DNA from: Euzebyella marina
Lineage (GTDB): Bacteria; Bacteroidota; Bacteroidia; Flavobacteriales; Flavobacteriaceae
Length of the DNA stretch: 64,000 nt
Reading direction: 5' to 3'
Assembly: GCF_014855515.1 (NCBI RefSeq)
Contig: NZ_JACYFK010000007.1
Span: forward strand, 1 to 64,000
Part shown: positions 61,968 to 64,000 of the stretch, one piece after another
Layout: every line of letters begins with the position of its first letter
Position numbering within the stretch: position 1 is the first letter of the stretch
The notes under the pieces: generated by a model
What the model was told of the DNA's origin: nothing
The model's input: the letters and a program-made list of their open reading frames with translations, nothing else
Databases searched by the model: none
Translations under genes and position numbers: made by a program

Positions 61968-63554
61968 CTATTGAAACATAGACCTCACCTCTCTATGAAC
62001 TTTCAGATAATGAGCATCCAAATCTTTTTCGGAAATGGCAAGCGGCTTGGGTAAACCTCGACTTATATCCGGCTTGTAAAATCGCACCAATCGATCCTTA
62101 CCATCGGCAAACACCACAAATTCGCCTTGTCTTAATCTAAAGAATACCTCTGCCCTACGTTTGGAAACCTCCCGCTCCCCTTCCGTAATGCGTCTTTCCA
62201 AACTCCAACCCGAACTTTTACTCACACTCCGAGTGGGTTTTTTAACTAGTTCAAAAAAGCGTTCGTAGTATCGCGCCGTATCCGGGTCGTTCACTTTGCC
62301 GAAAAACTGGTATGAAAGATTGGATAGTATGGCCTTGCTGGCCTTTTCACCGTACATCATGTCATTTTGGACCTTATCCTGAAGGACATACATACTGACA
62401 ATATTATAACTTCTTAAGGTGGCCGGAATTCGATGCATATTCAACAACCTAAGGGTTGAAGCTTCCTCTAATAACATAAATGAAGGTTGCCTGTTTCGCT
62501 GGCTCATCTGTTTGGATATGGTGTGGGCGATGGTGGCGATTACTGGGGATAAGGAAGCGTCCTTCTGTGGATTATTGACCAATGCGACCACCGACAGGTT
62601 CTTTGGATGATTGATGTCCAATGGAAGCTCGTCAGCCGAGAGTACCAAAAAGATTTTCCGCGTGCTGATTTTTTTAATAGCATTGGCCAAAGTACTCATG
62701 ACCCCTGCCGTTTGCCGTTCCGACCCCACCCCGCTTAAAAAGGCATCTGCCATGGCACGGGACGTTAAGTTATCTCGCAGAAACTTAATGAGGCTTTTAG
62801 TGCCCAACTGTTGATAAAGCGCCATTACATGGGGAAGGGTACAAAAATCGGGATAATCTGTTTTTAGCCGCCAAATAAGACCACTGATCAAACCCTCAGC
62901 AGCATCCTGAAAGAACCGAGAGGTGCTGTTCTCATTAGAGCCTTGTTTCTCCATGAGATTTTCTAGAAGTACACGTGATACCTCATGAACACTTTCCTCA
63001 TCGGGCAAATAACGAGGAGCAATAGGATTGACTCGGTTATATATAGGTCCGAACGATACGATCCGAAAAGGCACCTTTTGGTCGTTCCATAGGGGGCTGG
63101 CCATTTCTGTGATTTCAAAATCCTTATAGTCGTGAATAATTCCTGCGAAGCCCTCCTTTCTAAAATGTTCCAAAAAACCGTAGATAACACTTTCGGTTTT
63201 ACCACTACCGGCGGAAGCCATTACGGAAACCCCTCTTCGAATGTTGTCCAGAACCAAAGTGCGCCCCCTAACCCTAAGACGGACCACAAAGAGATTTGCC
63301 GATTTTTTGGAGGATGAATGATGGTCCACCAAAGCAAAAAGAAGAACATGTATCAATAAAATAGGTAATCCTGCTAAAAACATCCACTCCAAAAAGAAAG
63401 ACCATTCCTTCACTATTCCTGCGCTAATCACAAGTAGGAGCCACCCAACCATACCAAGCAGAAAACCGTATTTTAAATATCGTATCAATGCTGAGGATAA
63501 TGCAATGGCACACAAAAAAGTCCCTACTATTTTCAGAGTGATGATATTATCCAT
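61968..63554 (-). CDS. VirD4/TraG-type conjugation coupling protein
   Basis: 528 residues. About four N-terminal membrane helices (1-85), a Walker A motif VMASAGSGKTESVIY (about 115-130) and Walker B PSFMLLEEAS (about 345-355), then the C-terminal all-alpha/NTPase features (FVVFADGKDRLVRF). Coupling ATPases carry the relaxase-DNA complex to the mating pore. It lies 5 bp after the relaxase gene on the same strand, the expected mob arrangement of a Bacteroidetes element (MobC/TraG). Its distance from the tra operon (18 kb) shows that cargo has been inserted between the modules. Confidence 0.94.
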   Translation of the reverse strand: MDNIITLKIVGTFLCAIALSSALIRYLKYGFLLGMVGWLLLVISAGIVKEWSFFLEWMFLAGLPILLIHVLLFALVDHHSSSKKSANLFVVRLRVRGRTLVLDNIRRGVSVMASAGSGKTESVIYGFLEHFRKEGFAGIIHDYKDFEITEMASPLWNDQKVPFRIVSFGPIYNRVNPIAPRYLPDEESVHEVSRVLLENLMEKQGSNENSTSRFFQDAAEGLISGLIWRLKTDYPDFCTLPHVMALYQQLGTKSLIKFLRDNLTSRAMADAFLSGVGSERQTAGVMSTLANAIKKISTRKIFLVLSADELPLDINHPKNLSVVALVNNPQKDASLSPVIATIAHTISKQMSQRNRQPSFMLLEEASTLRLLNMHRIPATLRSYNIVSMYVLQDKVQNDMMYGEKASKAILSNLSYQFFGKVNDPDTARYYERFFELVKKPTRSVSKSSGWSLERRITEGEREVSKRRAEVFFRLRQGEFVVFADGKDRLVRFYKPDISRGLPKPLAISEKDLDAHYLKVHREVRSMFQ

Positions 63555-63559
63555 AATAT

Positions 63560-64000
63560 TTAAATTCCTATAGATCCCGATTCCAAGGCTTTCCCCATAC
63601 CCTTTTTCAATTGCATAAGAGCTTTATAGGCCATTTGCTTTTGATTGGTTGGGATTAATGGCACTTTGATCCCCGCTTTGAACAATAGGTGGCGTGCTAC
63701 TTGCTTTTCACTTGTAGGCAGGCCCAATAGAGCCGAAAAAAACTGTTTGGGATTCTTATCCATCAGATTTCGAGCATGGTAGGTTTCCACAAAATTCCTG
63801 CGATAGCCAAACTGTTTATCAAAGGTCTTTTCCGCTGCCCTAAAAAATTGATCTCGATCAAACCCCTGTTTGATGGTCTCTCCATGCAATTTGGTTTCCG
63901 AAGCCCTAAATCTCGCTCCTGGAGACAAGCTGTGTTTATTGTGGATGTCCATTCGGCTTACAATGATATGGATGTGGCTTTGAGGCCCCTCCTTTTTCAT
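63560..64000 (-). CDS. Relaxase (MobB/DUF5712-type), C-terminal part; gene continues past the window
   Basis: 146 codons are visible; the gene enters from the right edge, so its true start is outside. The visible segment begins GPQSHIHIIVSRMD, a HxH(x)nSR relaxase metal-binding motif of MOB relaxases, followed by a basic helical region ending MQLKKGMGKALESG. This matches the DUF5712/MobB-type relaxase of Bacteroidetes conjugative elements. Relaxase nicks oriT, which should lie nearby upstream, beyond the window. Confidence 0.85.
   Translation of the reverse strand: MKKEGPQSHIHIIVSRMDIHNKHSLSPGARFRASETKLHGETIKQGFDRDQFFRAAEKTFDKQFGYRRNFVETYHARNLMDKNPKQFFSALLGLPTSEKQVARHLLFKAGIKVPLIPTNQKQMAYKALMQLKKGMGKALESGSIGI

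Noticed and set aside
1-64000. tRNA or rRNA genes, integrase or transposase
   Set aside because: None was recognised by eye on either strand; absence cannot be proved without a covariance-model and profile search.

Overview
The window is from a member of the Bacteroidota, most likely a marine or soil Flavobacteriaceae. Pointers are a type IX secretion cargo protein with a gliding-type C-terminal domain beside PorP/SprF, a SusC/SusD pair, Bacteroidetes-type conjugation proteins (TraE, F, G, I, J, K, M, N and RteC), TAnnTTTG-type -7 boxes and weak Shine-Dalgarno sequences. No rRNA, tRNA, CRISPR array or integrase was seen.

Layout. (1) 1-5.7 kb: a minus-strand type IX secretion operon, DUF4347 protein > 1613-residue repeat protein with thrombospondin type 3 repeats > PorP/SprF (cut by the window start). 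(2) 6.3-27.4 kb: an AT-rich stress island of mostly short transcription units. It holds a Crp-type regulator, four stand-alone receiver proteins, a multi-PAS histidine kinase, a GSP39-like SDR, Ku and LigD (non-homologous end joining), DUF305, SemiSWEET, SurE, two lipid kinases, an App1-like phosphatase, YihY/BrkB, AI-2E exporter-like and lmo0937-like membrane proteins, and several small unknowns. (3) 27.6-33.6 kb: an SOS mutagenesis cassette, Y-family polymerase > DnaE2-like polymerase > YedK/HMCES, divergent from a LexA-like S24 repressor, with a palindromic operator between. A BLUF photoreceptor follows. (4) 34.1-35.3 kb: a hairpin-rich interval with a candidate small RNA, a tiny basic protein and a BRCT-like protein. 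(5) 35.5-46.2 kb: conjugation module (tra genes, DnaC-like ATPase, helix-turn-helix proteins, RteC), read right to left, with two copies of a CCCAAG-N11-CTTGGG site in front of the helix-turn-helix/DnaC operon. (6) 46.2-61.9 kb: cargo. It includes an alpha-oxoamine synthase fused to a FemAB/GNAT-type acyltransferase, a DUF7793-AraC-MauE-DUF6520 operon, a secreted zinc metalloprotease with SusD and SusC, an XRE regulator behind a perfect 30-bp palindrome, an AAA ATPase, and a TPP-riboswitch-controlled PnuC-type thiamine transporter with an acyl-CoA-dehydrogenase-like gene. (7) 62-64 kb: VirD4-type coupling protein and a relaxase, cut by the window end.

Inference: 35-64 kb, and possibly the stress and SOS regions too, belong to one integrative conjugative element or large plasmid. 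The mobilisation genes and the mating-pore genes are separated by about 13 kb of cargo. The most interesting unexplained parts are the repeated 23-bp site at 45.2-45.4 kb, the AraC-type tandem site at 48.7 kb in front of the oxoamine synthase fusion, the peptide/protease/SusCD locus, and the hairpin array at 34.7-35.0 kb.
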